NCBI GenBank assembly: GCA_937139405.1
Contig: CAKZPV010000033.1
Coordinates: forward strand, 124,001-188,000
From: an uncultured Nitrospirota bacterium
GTDB taxonomy: Bacteria; Nitrospirota; Nitrospiria; Nitrospirales; UBA8639
Direction of reading: 5' to 3'
DNA length: 64,000 nucleotides
Part shown: positions 43,184 through 52,773 of the stretch, in pieces
How the letters are laid out: every line of letters starts with the position of its first letter
Numbering within the stretch: position 1 is the stretch's first letter
Notes under the pieces: model-generated
Told to the model about the DNA's origin: nothing
What the model saw: only the letters and a program-made list of their open reading frames with translations
Databases searched by the model: none
Program-made: the position numbers and the translations under genes

Positions 43184-44785
43184 ATGGCAACGTTCTCAGA
43201 AAGTCTAACGACGAATTTTCAGACCTTGAGTCTAGGACAACGCATTGGGGTCGTGGTGGTGCTGGCTTTAGCCATCGCCACCATTCCAATGTTGATGATT
43301 CTAGGAAAAGAACCGGAACTTGTTGTGTTGTTTTCTCAATTAGATTCGGAAGATACTCGAGCGATTATTCAAGAGCTGGGGAAACAAGGGGTCACCTATG
43401 AGGTGGGCGAAGGTGGCAATACCATCAAAGTGCCAGCCGAACGCGTCCATGAATTGCGCTTGCAGCTTGCCTCTGCCGGTCTTCCTGAATCAGCTGGGGT
43501 AGGATTTGAAATTTTCGATCGCACTGGATTAGGGACCACGCCGTTTACCCAACAAATGAATTATCGGCGAGCGTTACAAGGAGAATTGGCTCGCACAATT
43601 AGCCAAATTGCGCAAATCGATCGTGTTCGGGTGCATTTGGTTATTCCTGAGAAACGGTTGTTCGCCTCTGAACAAAAGCCAGCTCAAGCAGCGGTTGTAC
43701 TGACCTTGAAACGAGGGAGTCCCTTAGGATCCACGCAGGTGCAAGGAATTGTTCATTTGGTAGCGAGTAGTGTTGAGGGTTTAGAACCTGGCCAAGTCAC
43801 CGTTGTGGATAATCATGGAGAAGTCCTCAGCCAAAATTCTGCAGATGAAGAAGCTCAATTGACCGCCACACAAATCGAGACCCAACGCCGAGTCGAACAT
43901 GATTTGGAACAACGAGTTCAGACGATGTTGGATCAAGTTTTGGGGCGGGATAAATCGGTTGTGCGCGTGACGGCTCCATTGGAGTTTCGCCAAGTTGAGA
44001 TTACGGAAGAGAGTTTTGATCCGAACAGTCAAGTTGTTCGTAGTGAAAATCGGAGTCAGGAAAAAGTCACTGAGAAGGGTTCAGGGGCACAAGCCGGAGT
44101 CCCTGGTGTCCGAAGCAATGTTCCCACTGAACTGAAGGCTACAGGAGGCTCGGGTCCCAAAGAAGCCAAGCGAAAGAATGAAACGTTGAATTATGAAGTG
44201 AATCGGAAAGTCAGCAAGATTATTGAACCCACTGGGGCGATACAACGATTAAGTGTCGCAGTATTGGTAGATGGGATCTACAAGACTGCGGAAAATGTCG
44301 ATGGAGATGCTGAAAATGCGACGACTGAACAGACCTATGTGGCACGATCCGAACAGGAAATACAAAATCTCATTCTCATCGTAAAAAAAGCAGTCGGTTT
44401 TTCGGAAGAGCGTGGTGACCAAATCGAGATGGTGAATGTGCCATTCGAGACGCCTCCTATTCAGGAGGGCGAAGAGGGGATGACCGCAGGTGTGCAGGCA
44501 TTTGTGGGGACATGGGGCGGATTTTTGAAGCCCGTGCTGTTTTTCTTCTTAGGTGTGATGGTCCTCTGGTTTGTGGTACGGCCGATGGCCTTGAATTTGA
44601 GTAAGCCGTCGGCCCCAGCGGTGGCGCTGCCTCAGGCGGGGCTGCCGGCCACAGTAACCGAGTATGAAGCACAGATTACTGAGACGCCTCAAGATCAAGC
44701 CATTAAGCTCGCGGCTGATAATCCAGCTTCCGCCGCTCAAGTTATTCGTACATGGATCAAAGAAGAACAAGAGCAGAAGGCCTAA
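43184..44785 (+). CDS. fliF: Flagellar MS-ring protein FliF
   Basis: 533 residues. It has an N-terminal membrane helix (VVVLALAIATIPMLMIL), the ring-building passages LVVLFSQLDSEDTRAIIQEL and VGFEIFDRTGLGTTPFTQQMNYRRALQGELARTI split by a short gap, a proline/glycine-poor periplasmic region, and a C-terminal helix (FLKPVLFFFLGVMVLWFVV) followed by a cytoplasmic tail ending VIRTWIKEEQEQKA that binds FliG. Full length. The stop is three bases from the fliG GTG start. Confidence 0.95.
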   Translation: MATFSESLTTNFQTLSLGQRIGVVVVLALAIATIPMLMILGKEPELVVLFSQLDSEDTRAIIQELGKQGVTYEVGEGGNTIKVPAERVHELRLQLASAGLPESAGVGFEIFDRTGLGTTPFTQQMNYRRALQGELARTISQIAQIDRVRVHLVIPEKRLFASEQKPAQAAVVLTLKRGSPLGSTQVQGIVHLVASSVEGLEPGQVTVVDNHGEVLSQNSADEEAQLTATQIETQRRVEHDLEQRVQTMLDQVLGRDKSVVRVTAPLEFRQVEITEESFDPNSQVVRSENRSQEKVTEKGSGAQAGVPGVRSNVPTELKATGGSGPKEAKRKNETLNYEVNRKVSKIIEPTGAIQRLSVAVLVDGIYKTAENVDGDAENATTEQTYVARSEQEIQNLILIVKKAVGFSEERGDQIEMVNVPFETPPIQEGEEGMTAGVQAFVGTWGGFLKPVLFFFLGVMVLWFVVRPMALNLSKPSAPAVALPQAGLPATVTEYEAQITETPQDQAIKLAADNPASAAQVIRTWIKEEQEQKA

Positions 44786-44788
44786 CTG

Positions 44789-45784
44789 GTGAGTGAGAAT
44801 TTATCAGGATATGAAAAAGCGGCAATCTTGTTATTAGCCATTGGAGAGAGTGCGGCCGTGGAAGTGCTGAAGGTCTTGGATCAAAAAGATATTCGGCAGA
44901 TTGGGGCGTATTTGGGGGCGCTCGTCAATGTAGGGCAAGAAGAGCATCGCTATGTTTTAAAGGAATTTAGAGAACTAGCTGGGGCCTCAGGTTTAAGTGT
45001 TGAAGGAAAAACCTATTTGGCTAAAATTCTGAATGCGGCGTTGGGGAAAGACAAAGCGCGACGTATTTTGAGCTCTCTCAATAATTCAGAAAATGCTGGT
45101 TTTGAAACGTTGAAATCGTTAGATGCGGTATCAATTGCGAATTTGCTGACGTATGAGCACCCACAGACGGGAGCGCTTATTTTGGCGAACTTAGAGTCAG
45201 ATCAAGCCGCCCAGATTTTGTCTTTGCTACCTGCGCATAAACGAGACGCTGTGGTGTATCGCTTAGCCACAACAGAAGAAGTGTCTCCCAATATGGTGGA
45301 TGAATTAAACGGCGTTCTTCAGGAAGAGTTGCGTTTAGGATCGTCAAAGAATGCTGTTCCTGTTGGAGGAACAGGCTTGGTTGCAGAAATATTGAATTCC
45401 GTCAAGAAAAATGTAGAAGGCGAAATCTTTACATCGCTGGAATCAAAAGACCCGGATGTTGCAGAAGAAATACGTGGGAAAATGTTTGTCTTTGAAGATC
45501 TCGAATCAGTGGATGATCGAGGTATGCAAGAAGTATTGCGTGAAGTAAGCAAAGAAGAACTCCTCTTGGCCCTCAAGCCTGTTGAAGGTCCGCTCCGTGA
45601 TAAATTCCTCAACAATATGTCTAGTCGTGCTGCGGAATCTCTGAAGGAAGATATGGAGACTCGAGGTCCAGTCAAACTGAGTGATGTGGAATTGGCACAA
45701 CAAAATATTATCAAGACTGTACAACGTTTAGCTGGTGAAGGTCGAGTTGCTCTCGGAGGCAAAGGTGAAGAGCAGATGGTCTAA
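44789..45784 (+). CDS. fliG: Flagellar motor switch protein FliG
   Basis: 331 residues from a GTG. LSGYEKAAILLLAIGESAAVEVLKVL begins the N-terminal domain (two runs split at residue 20), EHPQTGALILANLESDQAAQIL is the EHPQ motif of the middle domain, and the C-terminal torque helix carries SRAAESLKEDMETRGPVKLSDVE with the conserved charged residues that face the stator. It sits on FliF and holds FliM. Confidence 0.96.
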   Translation: MSENLSGYEKAAILLLAIGESAAVEVLKVLDQKDIRQIGAYLGALVNVGQEEHRYVLKEFRELAGASGLSVEGKTYLAKILNAALGKDKARRILSSLNNSENAGFETLKSLDAVSIANLLTYEHPQTGALILANLESDQAAQILSLLPAHKRDAVVYRLATTEEVSPNMVDELNGVLQEELRLGSSKNAVPVGGTGLVAEILNSVKKNVEGEIFTSLESKDPDVAEEIRGKMFVFEDLESVDDRGMQEVLREVSKEELLLALKPVEGPLRDKFLNNMSSRAAESLKEDMETRGPVKLSDVELAQQNIIKTVQRLAGEGRVALGGKGEEQMV

Positions 45785-45797
45785 GATTGGCACACGT

Positions 45798-46403
45798 ATG
45801 GAACAACAAGGGCAGGTGCAAAAATTTGAAATGGCAGAATTGGTGCCAAGAGGTGCCAGGGAGCAGGATGAGGAAGTTCAATCACACGATTGTTCAGAGT
45901 TACAACAACAGGCATTTGAACAAGGTCGTCTGAAAGGCACTGAAGAAGGACGTGCGCAATGTCAGGCCAAAGTTGATGAAGCACTCAAGCGGATTATTCA
46001 TTTGACCAATCAAATCGGGCGTGCCCGAGTAGCAGCGATGGAAGAGCAGGACCGCGATATCGTGGAAGTCGCATTAGCTATTTCCCAAAAAATCATTATG
46101 CGAGAGATCGAAACTGACAAAGAATTCATTGTTCGTCAAGTGCGTCAGATTCTTGGACTGCTTCTCAATAAGACTCTTGTGACGCTCAAGGTGAACCCTC
46201 AAGATTTCAACCTGTTGAAGCCAATTCACGAAGCTTTACAGACAGAATTTCTTGATGGTGATCATTTAATCATTGAAGAGGATGAAGATATACAGCCTGG
46301 CGGGTGTCTGGTAGAACAGGCGGGATTGCAGTTGGATGGACGTCTTCAGCAGCAACTCGAGACCGTGGCGACCGAATTTGGTTTGGAAGGTTCTCCCTTA
46401 TGA
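45798..46403 (+). CDS. fliH: Flagellar assembly protein FliH
   Basis: 201 residues. A glutamate/glutamine-rich helical region with GxxxG-like spacing (AFEQGRLKGTEEGRAQCQAK) leads to VEVALAISQKIIMREIE and a C-terminal domain DGDHLIIEEDEDIQPGGCLVE; these are FliH/YscL hallmarks. FliH inhibits and docks the export ATPase FliI. ATG 45798 is 14 bases after the fliG stop; longer forms reach back into fliG. The end overlaps fliI by four bases. Confidence 0.9.
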   Translation: MEQQGQVQKFEMAELVPRGAREQDEEVQSHDCSELQQQAFEQGRLKGTEEGRAQCQAKVDEALKRIIHLTNQIGRARVAAMEEQDRDIVEVALAISQKIIMREIETDKEFIVRQVRQILGLLLNKTLVTLKVNPQDFNLLKPIHEALQTEFLDGDHLIIEEDEDIQPGGCLVEQAGLQLDGRLQQQLETVATEFGLEGSPL

Positions 46404-47743
46404 GCCTGAATGTGATTCAACAGCGACTGGATGAACTTTCGACGACGACTGTGACAGGCCGAGTAGTAAAAGCCGTAGGATTAACCTTAGAAGCAACAGG
46501 TTCAGGGGCAGCGGTTGGGCAGCGGTGTCATATCTATAGTCAGAGGCGGCAATCTATTCTTGAAGGAGAAGTCATTGGATTTCGAGAACAACGAGTCATT
46601 GTCATGCCGTTTGGTCCAGTCCGAGGGATTAGTGCGGGGGATTATGTTCGCTACGATACTAGCTCTCCACGATTGCTGGTGGGACAGCATTTGTTGGGCC
46701 GAGTGGTCGATGGCCTAGGTCAGCCAATTGATGCTAAGGGTCCGCTTCCACGGAGTCAACGCTATGCATTGTATGCTCCGGCTCCCGCACCGCTTCTGCG
46801 CAAACGAATCATGACCCCAATGGATTTAGGCATTCAATCAATGAATGCGTTATTGACTTGTGGTGTCGGGCAAAAAATGGGAATTTTTGCAGGGAGTGGT
46901 GTGGGGAAGAGTGTGTTAATGGGTATGTTCTGCCGTCATACCAAAGCAGACGTCAATGTGATCGCTTTAGTGGGGGAAAGGGGACGAGAAGTCAAAGAAT
47001 TCTTAGAGCGGGATTTAGGAGAGGAAAGTCTTCGTCGAACCGTGGTGGTTGTGGCGACTTCAGACCAATCGCCGCTGGTGCGTGTTCGAGCGGTCTTTGT
47101 GGCGACCGCGATTGCCGAATATTTTCGTGATCAAGGCAATCAAGTTCTTCTCTTGGTGGACTCACTCACGCGTTTGGCTCATGCCCAACGAGAAGTCGGG
47201 CTTGCAGCCGGAGAGCCGCCTACGACCAAAGGGTACCCGCCATCGGTGTTTACCCTGTTCCCTCAAGTCTTGGAGCGAGTCGGGCCACTAGAGAAAGGTT
47301 CGATCACGGGACTCTATACAGTATTAGTGGATGGCGATGATATAAACGATCCTATTGCCGATTCGATGCGGTCCATTTTAGATGGACATATTGTGTTATC
47401 TCGCCAATTAGCCATGCAGGGCCATTTTCCCGCCATTGACGTGCTTCAAAGCGTCAGTCGTGTGATGTCAGATATTGTCTCTGACGCACATGCTCAAGCT
47501 GCCAGGACGGTGATTCAGTCAATGGCTGAATACCGAAACTCAGAAGATTTGATTAATTTAGGAGCCTATCAACAAGGGAGTAATGCGAGTTTAGATGCGG
47601 CCATTCAGATGAAAAAACCAATTGATCAGTATCTCAGGCAAAGCCGTGAAGCAGGGGTGAGTCTTGCGGATAGTTGGCAACATCTTGAGGCGTTGGCTAC
47701 TCAAATTCGAAGTTTCAACGTTGTAAAGGGTAGAACCACATGA
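46400..47743 (+). CDS. fliI: Flagellum-specific ATPase FliI
   Basis: 447 residues. The start ATG overlaps the fliH TGA. Walker A is GIFAGSGVGKSVLMG; VALVGERGREVKEFLERDLG, Walker B LLLVDSLTRLAHAQRE and GYPPSVFTLFPQVLERVG are typical of type III secretion ATPases related to F1 beta. It energises flagellar export with FliH and FliJ, both adjacent. The fliH and fliJ ends overlap it, indicating coupled translation. Confidence 0.96.
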   Translation: MSLNVIQQRLDELSTTTVTGRVVKAVGLTLEATGSGAAVGQRCHIYSQRRQSILEGEVIGFREQRVIVMPFGPVRGISAGDYVRYDTSSPRLLVGQHLLGRVVDGLGQPIDAKGPLPRSQRYALYAPAPAPLLRKRIMTPMDLGIQSMNALLTCGVGQKMGIFAGSGVGKSVLMGMFCRHTKADVNVIALVGERGREVKEFLERDLGEESLRRTVVVVATSDQSPLVRVRAVFVATAIAEYFRDQGNQVLLLVDSLTRLAHAQREVGLAAGEPPTTKGYPPSVFTLFPQVLERVGPLEKGSITGLYTVLVDGDDINDPIADSMRSILDGHIVLSRQLAMQGHFPAIDVLQSVSRVMSDIVSDAHAQAARTVIQSMAEYRNSEDLINLGAYQQGSNASLDAAIQMKKPIDQYLRQSREAGVSLADSWQHLEALATQIRSFNVVKGRTT

Positions 47744-48183
47744 ATTGGACGACATTACTGAGATTTCGAAAGCAAGTAGAAGACTTAGCTCGGGAAGGGG
47801 TCGTATTAGCAGAATGGGAAAAGAGTCAAGAAGTCACGACCCGTGAAGAGCTAAATCATGAAATGGGGATGGTCGTAACTGAATTAGAACAACAGATACA
47901 AATGGGTATTGATACTTTAGCTGCCGAGGAACGCTATCAATGGCTAGATCAACTGGGAGTCGCAATGGAAGAACGCACGCAGCAAATTCAGCAGTTGGAA
48001 AAATCCTTAGTGGGGCTCCGAGAGAAGTTGAAAAAGGCCTATCATGCCAGACGGGTTGTCGAGTTGGTCATTGCGAAAAAAGAGGCAGCAGTCTTGAAGA
48101 AGGTTGCTGAACAGGAACAACGTATTCAAGAAGACATCTCTGCCCATACCTTTGCCACCTGTCACCACGAAGAAATGACCTAG
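47740..48183 (+). CDS. fliJ: Flagellar export protein FliJ
   Basis: 147 residues, almost wholly coiled coil: RFRKQVEDLAREGVVLAEWE, TREELNHEMGMVVTELEQQ, KAYHARRVVELVIAKKEAAV. FliJ sits in the FliI hexamer like a gamma stalk. Identity rests on the coiled-coil length, the position after fliI and the ATGA overlap; sequence conservation in this family is low. Confidence 0.85.
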   Translation: MNWTTLLRFRKQVEDLAREGVVLAEWEKSQEVTTREELNHEMGMVVTELEQQIQMGIDTLAAEERYQWLDQLGVAMEERTQQIQQLEKSLVGLREKLKKAYHARRVVELVIAKKEAAVLKKVAEQEQRIQEDISAHTFATCHHEEMT

Positions 48184-48190
48184 TCGCACA

Positions 48191-48802
48191 ATGTTGCCTA
48201 GTCGACGCATGATTCCATGGTGGTTTGTTGTCGTGGTGTTATCGGCCACGGCGGTGTGGTCTGTGCAAGCGACGACCGAACAGCCAGCCAGTGAAATGCC
48301 AGAAAATCAACATGTTGACGAAAATGGATCTGATGAGCCACGCAATGCAGAAACCACGTTATTAGAGGATCTACAGGCTCGACTGAAAAAGGTTGAAGAG
48401 CGGGAACGTAGTTTGCAACTTCGCGAAGAACAGGTTGTCGGGTTGCAGCAAGATTTAGAAGCGTTGGCGGCACGACAAGCCAAAGAAGCCAAGCGATTGG
48501 AAAAAGAAGCCTCGGCGTTGAGTGAAGAGCAACGGCGATATCTGGAACAGGATCCAGCGCTTGTACATTTGCTGAAGATTTATGAATCCATGGATCCCGA
48601 AGAAGGGGCATTACGAATTGAAAAAATGCGAGAAGGGTTAGCCTTAGATATTCTCGCAGGAATTAAAAATAAAAAAGCGGCAGGAATTCTCGCAGGTATG
48701 AATCCAAGAAAAGCAGCAAAACTTTCTGAAGGGCTTCGGAAATACCGTGAAATAAAATTGAAACGCCGAGTGAAAGAGAAAGTGCCAAACAATAAATCAT
48801 GA
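48191..48802 (+). CDS. MotE-like periplasmic flagellar protein
   Basis: 203 residues. A signal-type helix (IPWWFVVVVLSATAVWS) is followed by a coiled coil (ARLKKVEERERSLQLREEQV onward) and a C-terminal MgtE-N-like helical domain: YESMDPEEGALRIEKMREGL, ALDILAGIKNKKAAGILAGM, NPRKAAKLSEGL. That layout is the one of MotE, the MotC chaperone of alpha-proteobacteria, and of unnamed genes between fliJ and fliK elsewhere. It may act at the periplasmic face of the motor; that is inference. ATG 48209 is an alternative start. It overlaps fliK by four bases. Confidence 0.75.
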   Translation: MLPSRRMIPWWFVVVVLSATAVWSVQATTEQPASEMPENQHVDENGSDEPRNAETTLLEDLQARLKKVEERERSLQLREEQVVGLQQDLEALAARQAKEAKRLEKEASALSEEQRRYLEQDPALVHLLKIYESMDPEEGALRIEKMREGLALDILAGIKNKKAAGILAGMNPRKAAKLSEGLRKYREIKLKRRVKEKVPNNKS

Positions 48803-50370
48803 ACGTTCTCCTCCCACACTTTGCCAGTCCTCAGAGCGGTCCCAATGCGATTGGTGGTCAAGAAACAGGGCTGGAACCATTGGTTGCAGAGAGTAACAAT
48901 CAATCAACTCGATCAGGCCAAGCATCCTCCCCAGAATTTTCTCAAGTGCTTCGTCAGTATGATGCGACTCCAATATTTCTCACTAATCTGCAAACGATTG
49001 CTTCGGCGTCCGGTCAAGGAAATGACACGTTACAGTCTTCTCTGTCTCAAGACAATCCCCGTAATCCTGAGTTGTTAATCGGTTCAGATTTGATCGAAAA
49101 TGCGTTGGATGAATCTCACCTTTACAAGCTCCAGCTATTTCAGGAAGTCTCCGATTTGCGAGAAACTGCTCTGAATGCTGTGTCAGTTACGACGAGTGTT
49201 GTGTCTTCGGGAGTGCCTGTTCCAACGACTGCACTCGCTTCTTTCAAGGGAATTCAAGTTCCGGTAAATGGTTTGTTGCAGGGGAGGACCGTACAAGCAA
49301 CGGGTGAGGAACGAAATTTGAGCCAAGTAAAGCAAACTTCTGAAATTGAAAGCCAACTTTTTCGAAAGACACAAACGTCCTTACCCAAAGGACTTCAGGT
49401 AGCACCGGTTTCTCAACAGGTTCCTCCAGGACCTGAGAGCAAGACTTCATCTTTGGGATTGAATCAGAAGGAAGTCTTGTTGACTCGTCCAAGTGCTCAA
49501 CTGGTGAAAGATATTCCAAGGGGATTCCCACAGATTGAACGAATAGGCCATGAAGACGACGGCTTAAAGACTCCCATACTTCAGCGCGTTGTAAGCCCAT
49601 CGGCTGGTTCTCTTAATTTGCGATCGAATGACCTTCTACCCGTGACGGCAGCCCAACAGGAGGGTCCTATAGGATTTACGCAGACGCGACCAACAAGTCC
49701 GTTGGCAGTCAAACCGATACCTGGTATTTCATCGGTGCTGAATGATGGGTCGAGTCCGGTTGTTGAAAACCGTGCAACTCTTCAAGGCGATCTACTTGGA
49801 GAACCAATCTCTCATGGGAAAGGAGATCGGGCTCAAACCATGGTGGAGGCATCAAGCAAACATCTGGGAGTGGAGCAAAACGGAGGGCAAGGATTGGGGA
49901 GTGGAATGAATCATTCTTCACATTCTCAATCGAGGTTCCAGGAACCATCAGCGTTTCTTGCTCAAGGAGTGGGGGCACGGGGTGTGGAACGAGGGCCAGA
50001 ATTTCCTATGCCAACTCTTCAACGGCTACAAATGGATGTCCAAATATCTGACACCCAGAGGGTGTCGATAGATGTGGGCGTACAGAATAGGCTAGTCTCA
50101 GCCGGATTGGTCGTGGATCATTCGGTGTTGCGAAATCTTGCCGCCCAATTTGTTCCTCAACTCGAAAATCAATTGAGTCAAGTTGATTTGGAATTACAAG
50201 AATTTTCAGCAGAAGTTCGTGAGGAACCTGAACAGCAGACAGGAACGCTGTTTGATAAGTCTCGATCTCATAACTCAGAAGAATCTCGGCAACGTTCTGA
50301 ACACGAATCTCACTTAACCCACATTCCGTTTGATAGTCAAGGAGGACAAGGATTGCATCTTGTCGCATGA
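48799..50370 (+). CDS. fliK: Flagellar hook-length control protein FliK
   Basis: 523 residues. The long middle is low in conserved order and rich in Gln, Ser, Pro and Thr, as in FliK rulers. The C-terminal part LQRLQMDVQISDTQRVSIDV and VVDHSVLRNLAAQFVPQLEN is a weak match to the FliK C-domain that switches export specificity. Assignment rests mainly on size, composition and the place between the fliJ/MotE-like genes and flgD. It has no signal peptide. A 45-base gap with AGAAGGAG precedes flgD. Confidence 0.75.
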   Translation: MNVLLPHFASPQSGPNAIGGQETGLEPLVAESNNQSTRSGQASSPEFSQVLRQYDATPIFLTNLQTIASASGQGNDTLQSSLSQDNPRNPELLIGSDLIENALDESHLYKLQLFQEVSDLRETALNAVSVTTSVVSSGVPVPTTALASFKGIQVPVNGLLQGRTVQATGEERNLSQVKQTSEIESQLFRKTQTSLPKGLQVAPVSQQVPPGPESKTSSLGLNQKEVLLTRPSAQLVKDIPRGFPQIERIGHEDDGLKTPILQRVVSPSAGSLNLRSNDLLPVTAAQQEGPIGFTQTRPTSPLAVKPIPGISSVLNDGSSPVVENRATLQGDLLGEPISHGKGDRAQTMVEASSKHLGVEQNGGQGLGSGMNHSSHSQSRFQEPSAFLAQGVGARGVERGPEFPMPTLQRLQMDVQISDTQRVSIDVGVQNRLVSAGLVVDHSVLRNLAAQFVPQLENQLSQVDLELQEFSAEVREEPEQQTGTLFDKSRSHNSEESRQRSEHESHLTHIPFDSQGGQGLHLVA

Positions 50371-50415
50371 GATCATAGTTAACGTGACGAATGAGAGAAG
50401 AAGGAGTATAGAACG

Positions 50416-51072
50416 ATGGATCCGATAACACCCACAACAGCGACCTCCACGATCTCGGGCCAACGGGATGTGCAGAATGCCGTGGAAGAACTAGGATCCG
50501 AAGTCTTTCTACGATTGCTCGTCACACAGTTACAAAGTCAAGACCCAACGAATCCAACTCAGAATGAAGACTTTGTGGCACAGCTGGCACAATTTACGAC
50601 GTTGGAACAAGCCACGAATACTACGGATCTGCTACAGCAATTAGTGGATCAACGATCTGAATTGGACATTGTCAGCCTCTTAGGGCGGGATATTGTCACG
50701 GAAGGGGATATTCTCACCTTGGATAAAGACAATGAGCCGGTCCTGTCGTATGTGTTAGGAGAGGACACCAGAAAAATAAAGGTTCAAATTCTTGATAAAG
50801 ATGAACATGTCATCAGAAATCTTGTAGTAAATCAAATTCAAAAATCCGGTGCGCATGAAATACCTTGGGATGGGCTTGATGATAATGGAAAACGTCCACC
50901 GGAAGGTCCCTATCGATATGTGATTGAGGCCTTGAATGAAAAAGATAAAGTAGTGAACGTACGGACGTTTTCACAGGAGAGGGTCGCGAGTCTGTTGCCA
51001 GGCACCGATGAACCGGTCGTGGTAGCCAGTGGAAGGACCTATGGTACGGAGGATATCTTTTCAATTCGGTAA
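50416..51072 (+). CDS. flgD: Flagellar hook cap protein FlgD
   Basis: 218 residues. FLRLLVTQLQSQDPTNPTQN then DFVAQLAQFTTLEQATN is the FlgD N-terminal signature. A tudor/Ig-like C-terminal region follows, with KSGAHEIPWDGLDDNGKRPP and EGPYRYVIEAL. It caps the growing hook and lets FlgE assemble. The next gene is flgE, in line. Confidence 0.94.
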   Translation: MDPITPTTATSTISGQRDVQNAVEELGSEVFLRLLVTQLQSQDPTNPTQNEDFVAQLAQFTTLEQATNTTDLLQQLVDQRSELDIVSLLGRDIVTEGDILTLDKDNEPVLSYVLGEDTRKIKVQILDKDEHVIRNLVVNQIQKSGAHEIPWDGLDDNGKRPPEGPYRYVIEALNEKDKVVNVRTFSQERVASLLPGTDEPVVVASGRTYGTEDIFSIR

Positions 51073-51134
51073 AGCATAATTGCAGATATTAATGATGTGG
51101 CAGGGACGCCTCAAGAACGAAGGAGAGAGAATCG

Positions 51135-52460
51135 ATGGGTATTACATCAGCGTTTTTTGCCGCGACGAGTGGAATCAATGCAACCAGCCGGGCGCTCAGT
51201 GAAATCGGGAATAACATTGCCAATGCGCAGACAGTCGGGTACAAAAGCCGGTCCGTTTCCTTTGGAGATTTATTTGGTGCCACCATCGGTGGCGGGGGAA
51301 CGTCTAATGCTTTAGTAGAAGGACGAGGAGTACGGGTCTTGGGAATCGACCCAAGTTTTACTCAAGGGTCCTTGCAAACGACCTCAAATGCATTGGATTT
51401 GGCCATTGATGGTGATGGGTTTTTTCAGGTTAACGATGCAATAGGAAGTACGTTCTTTTCTCGAGCGGGTCAATTTAGTGTTGATTCAAGTGGCGCGATT
51501 GTGAGTCCCGCAGGTTTACGACTTCAAGGGTTCCAAGTGGATACCAGTGGAAATGTGACAGGAGCTATTGGCGATTTAACTCTTACGACAACTCAACAGA
51601 TTGGCGTTCCTACGACAGAAGTAGATGTGAGTGGAAATCTTAAGGCGGACGAGCCAATCATTGCTCCAACGAACGCACAGCTATTAGCTGATCCCTCAAA
51701 CCCTTCTAATACCCACCATACTACCCCTGTTCGCGTTTTTGATTCACTGGGCGTAGGGCATGACGTGAATGTGCTGTATGCAAAAACCGCCAACAACACT
51801 TGGCAGTATAGTGTGCTTGCAAATAATAATGAAGTGACCGTTCTTCCGGCGAATGAAAATACGACGACCGGCAATGCTTTAGTAGCGCAAGGAACTCTAA
51901 CCTTCAATTCAAGTGGGTTGTTGTTGACCGAAAGTAATCCAGCGGGCCATGCTATCACATTTTCGAATGGATCGGCTGCAGCGAATATCATATTCGATTT
52001 TGGAACAAGTATTACAACCGACGGTGGAGCGGGAACCGATGGATTTTTGCAGCAAGGTTCCGCATCCGTGAATTTGGCTTTGTCTCAAGATGGTTTTGCC
52101 AATGGGACGCTAATTGGAACAAACATTGGAGAAGATGGAACGATCACGGGACGATTTTCAAATGGTACAACCCAAAATCTCGGGCAGGTGGCTTTGACCC
52201 GATTTATTAATCCTGACGGGCTTGCGCCTATAGGGAGAAATTTGTTTATCCAATCCGGAGATTCTGGAACACCTTTGATTGGGAGTCCTGGTTCAGGTTC
52301 TTTTGGAAAGGTTTCGGCGAGCACTTTAGAAGCTTCTAATGTTGATTTGGGGGATGAGTTAGTGGATATGATCACCATGCAGCGTGGCTTTCAGGCTAAC
52401 TCCCGAATCATCACTACAACCAATGATCTTCTTGGAGAACTGGTGAACCTGGCTCGTTAA
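51135..52460 (+). CDS. flgE: Flagellar hook protein FlgE
   Basis: 441 residues. The N-terminus SGINATSRALSEIGNNIANAQTVGYKSRS (rod/hook motif in two runs) and the C-terminus VDLGDELVDMITMQRGFQAN SRIITTTNDLLGELVNL are the conserved axial helices. The middle carries the variable hook domains (VDVSGNLKADEPI, RVFDSLGVGHDVNV). It is the last gene before a strong terminator. AAGGAGAGAGA precedes the ATG. Confidence 0.95.
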   Translation: MGITSAFFAATSGINATSRALSEIGNNIANAQTVGYKSRSVSFGDLFGATIGGGGTSNALVEGRGVRVLGIDPSFTQGSLQTTSNALDLAIDGDGFFQVNDAIGSTFFSRAGQFSVDSSGAIVSPAGLRLQGFQVDTSGNVTGAIGDLTLTTTQQIGVPTTEVDVSGNLKADEPIIAPTNAQLLADPSNPSNTHHTTPVRVFDSLGVGHDVNVLYAKTANNTWQYSVLANNNEVTVLPANENTTTGNALVAQGTLTFNSSGLLLTESNPAGHAITFSNGSAAANIIFDFGTSITTDGGAGTDGFLQQGSASVNLALSQDGFANGTLIGTNIGEDGTITGRFSNGTTQNLGQVALTRFINPDGLAPIGRNLFIQSGDSGTPLIGSPGSGSFGKVSASTLEASNVDLGDELVDMITMQRGFQANSRIITTTNDLLGELVNLAR

Positions 52461-52484
52461 TTTCTCATTGCGGAGTGAATCAGA

Positions 52485-52523
52485 AGCCCCCTGCCAGCAT
52501 GCGCTGACAGGGGGCTTTTTTTT
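52485..52523 (+). terminator. Strong intrinsic terminator after flgE
   Basis: AGCCCCCTG (52485-52493) pairs with CAGGGGGCT (52508-52516), with an inner CAGC/GCTG stem, followed by eight T (52516-52523). It ends the flgB to flgE transcript. Confidence 0.93.
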
Positions 52524-52700
52524 GATAAATGTGTACCCTGAGGCAATTTATTCCCCTCGTCAAAGGTTCCAGCATCATGCCAGGAAACTGACGAAACTAT
52601 TCAGAATCTCTTGAGGAATTATATGAATGAGTACTAGCAAAGCCGCTGCTTTTATTGATGTTTTTCATTTTTGAAAGGATAAGGATGTAAGCGCAATGAG

Positions 52701-52716
52701 TGGCATAGAGGTTGCT
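52701..52716 (+). promoter_or_regulatory. Sigma-54 promoter before fliL
   Basis: TGGCATAGAGGTTGCT: TGGCA and TTGCT at exact spacing. It lies 58 bases before the fliL start and 178 bases after the flgE terminator. The rest of the 250-base gap shows no gene. Confidence 0.8.
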
Positions 52717-52773
52717 CACTTTGTAAGAGGAAGCTTGGGCTCCTTAAATAATTTTTGCATGTGAGGTTACGGT

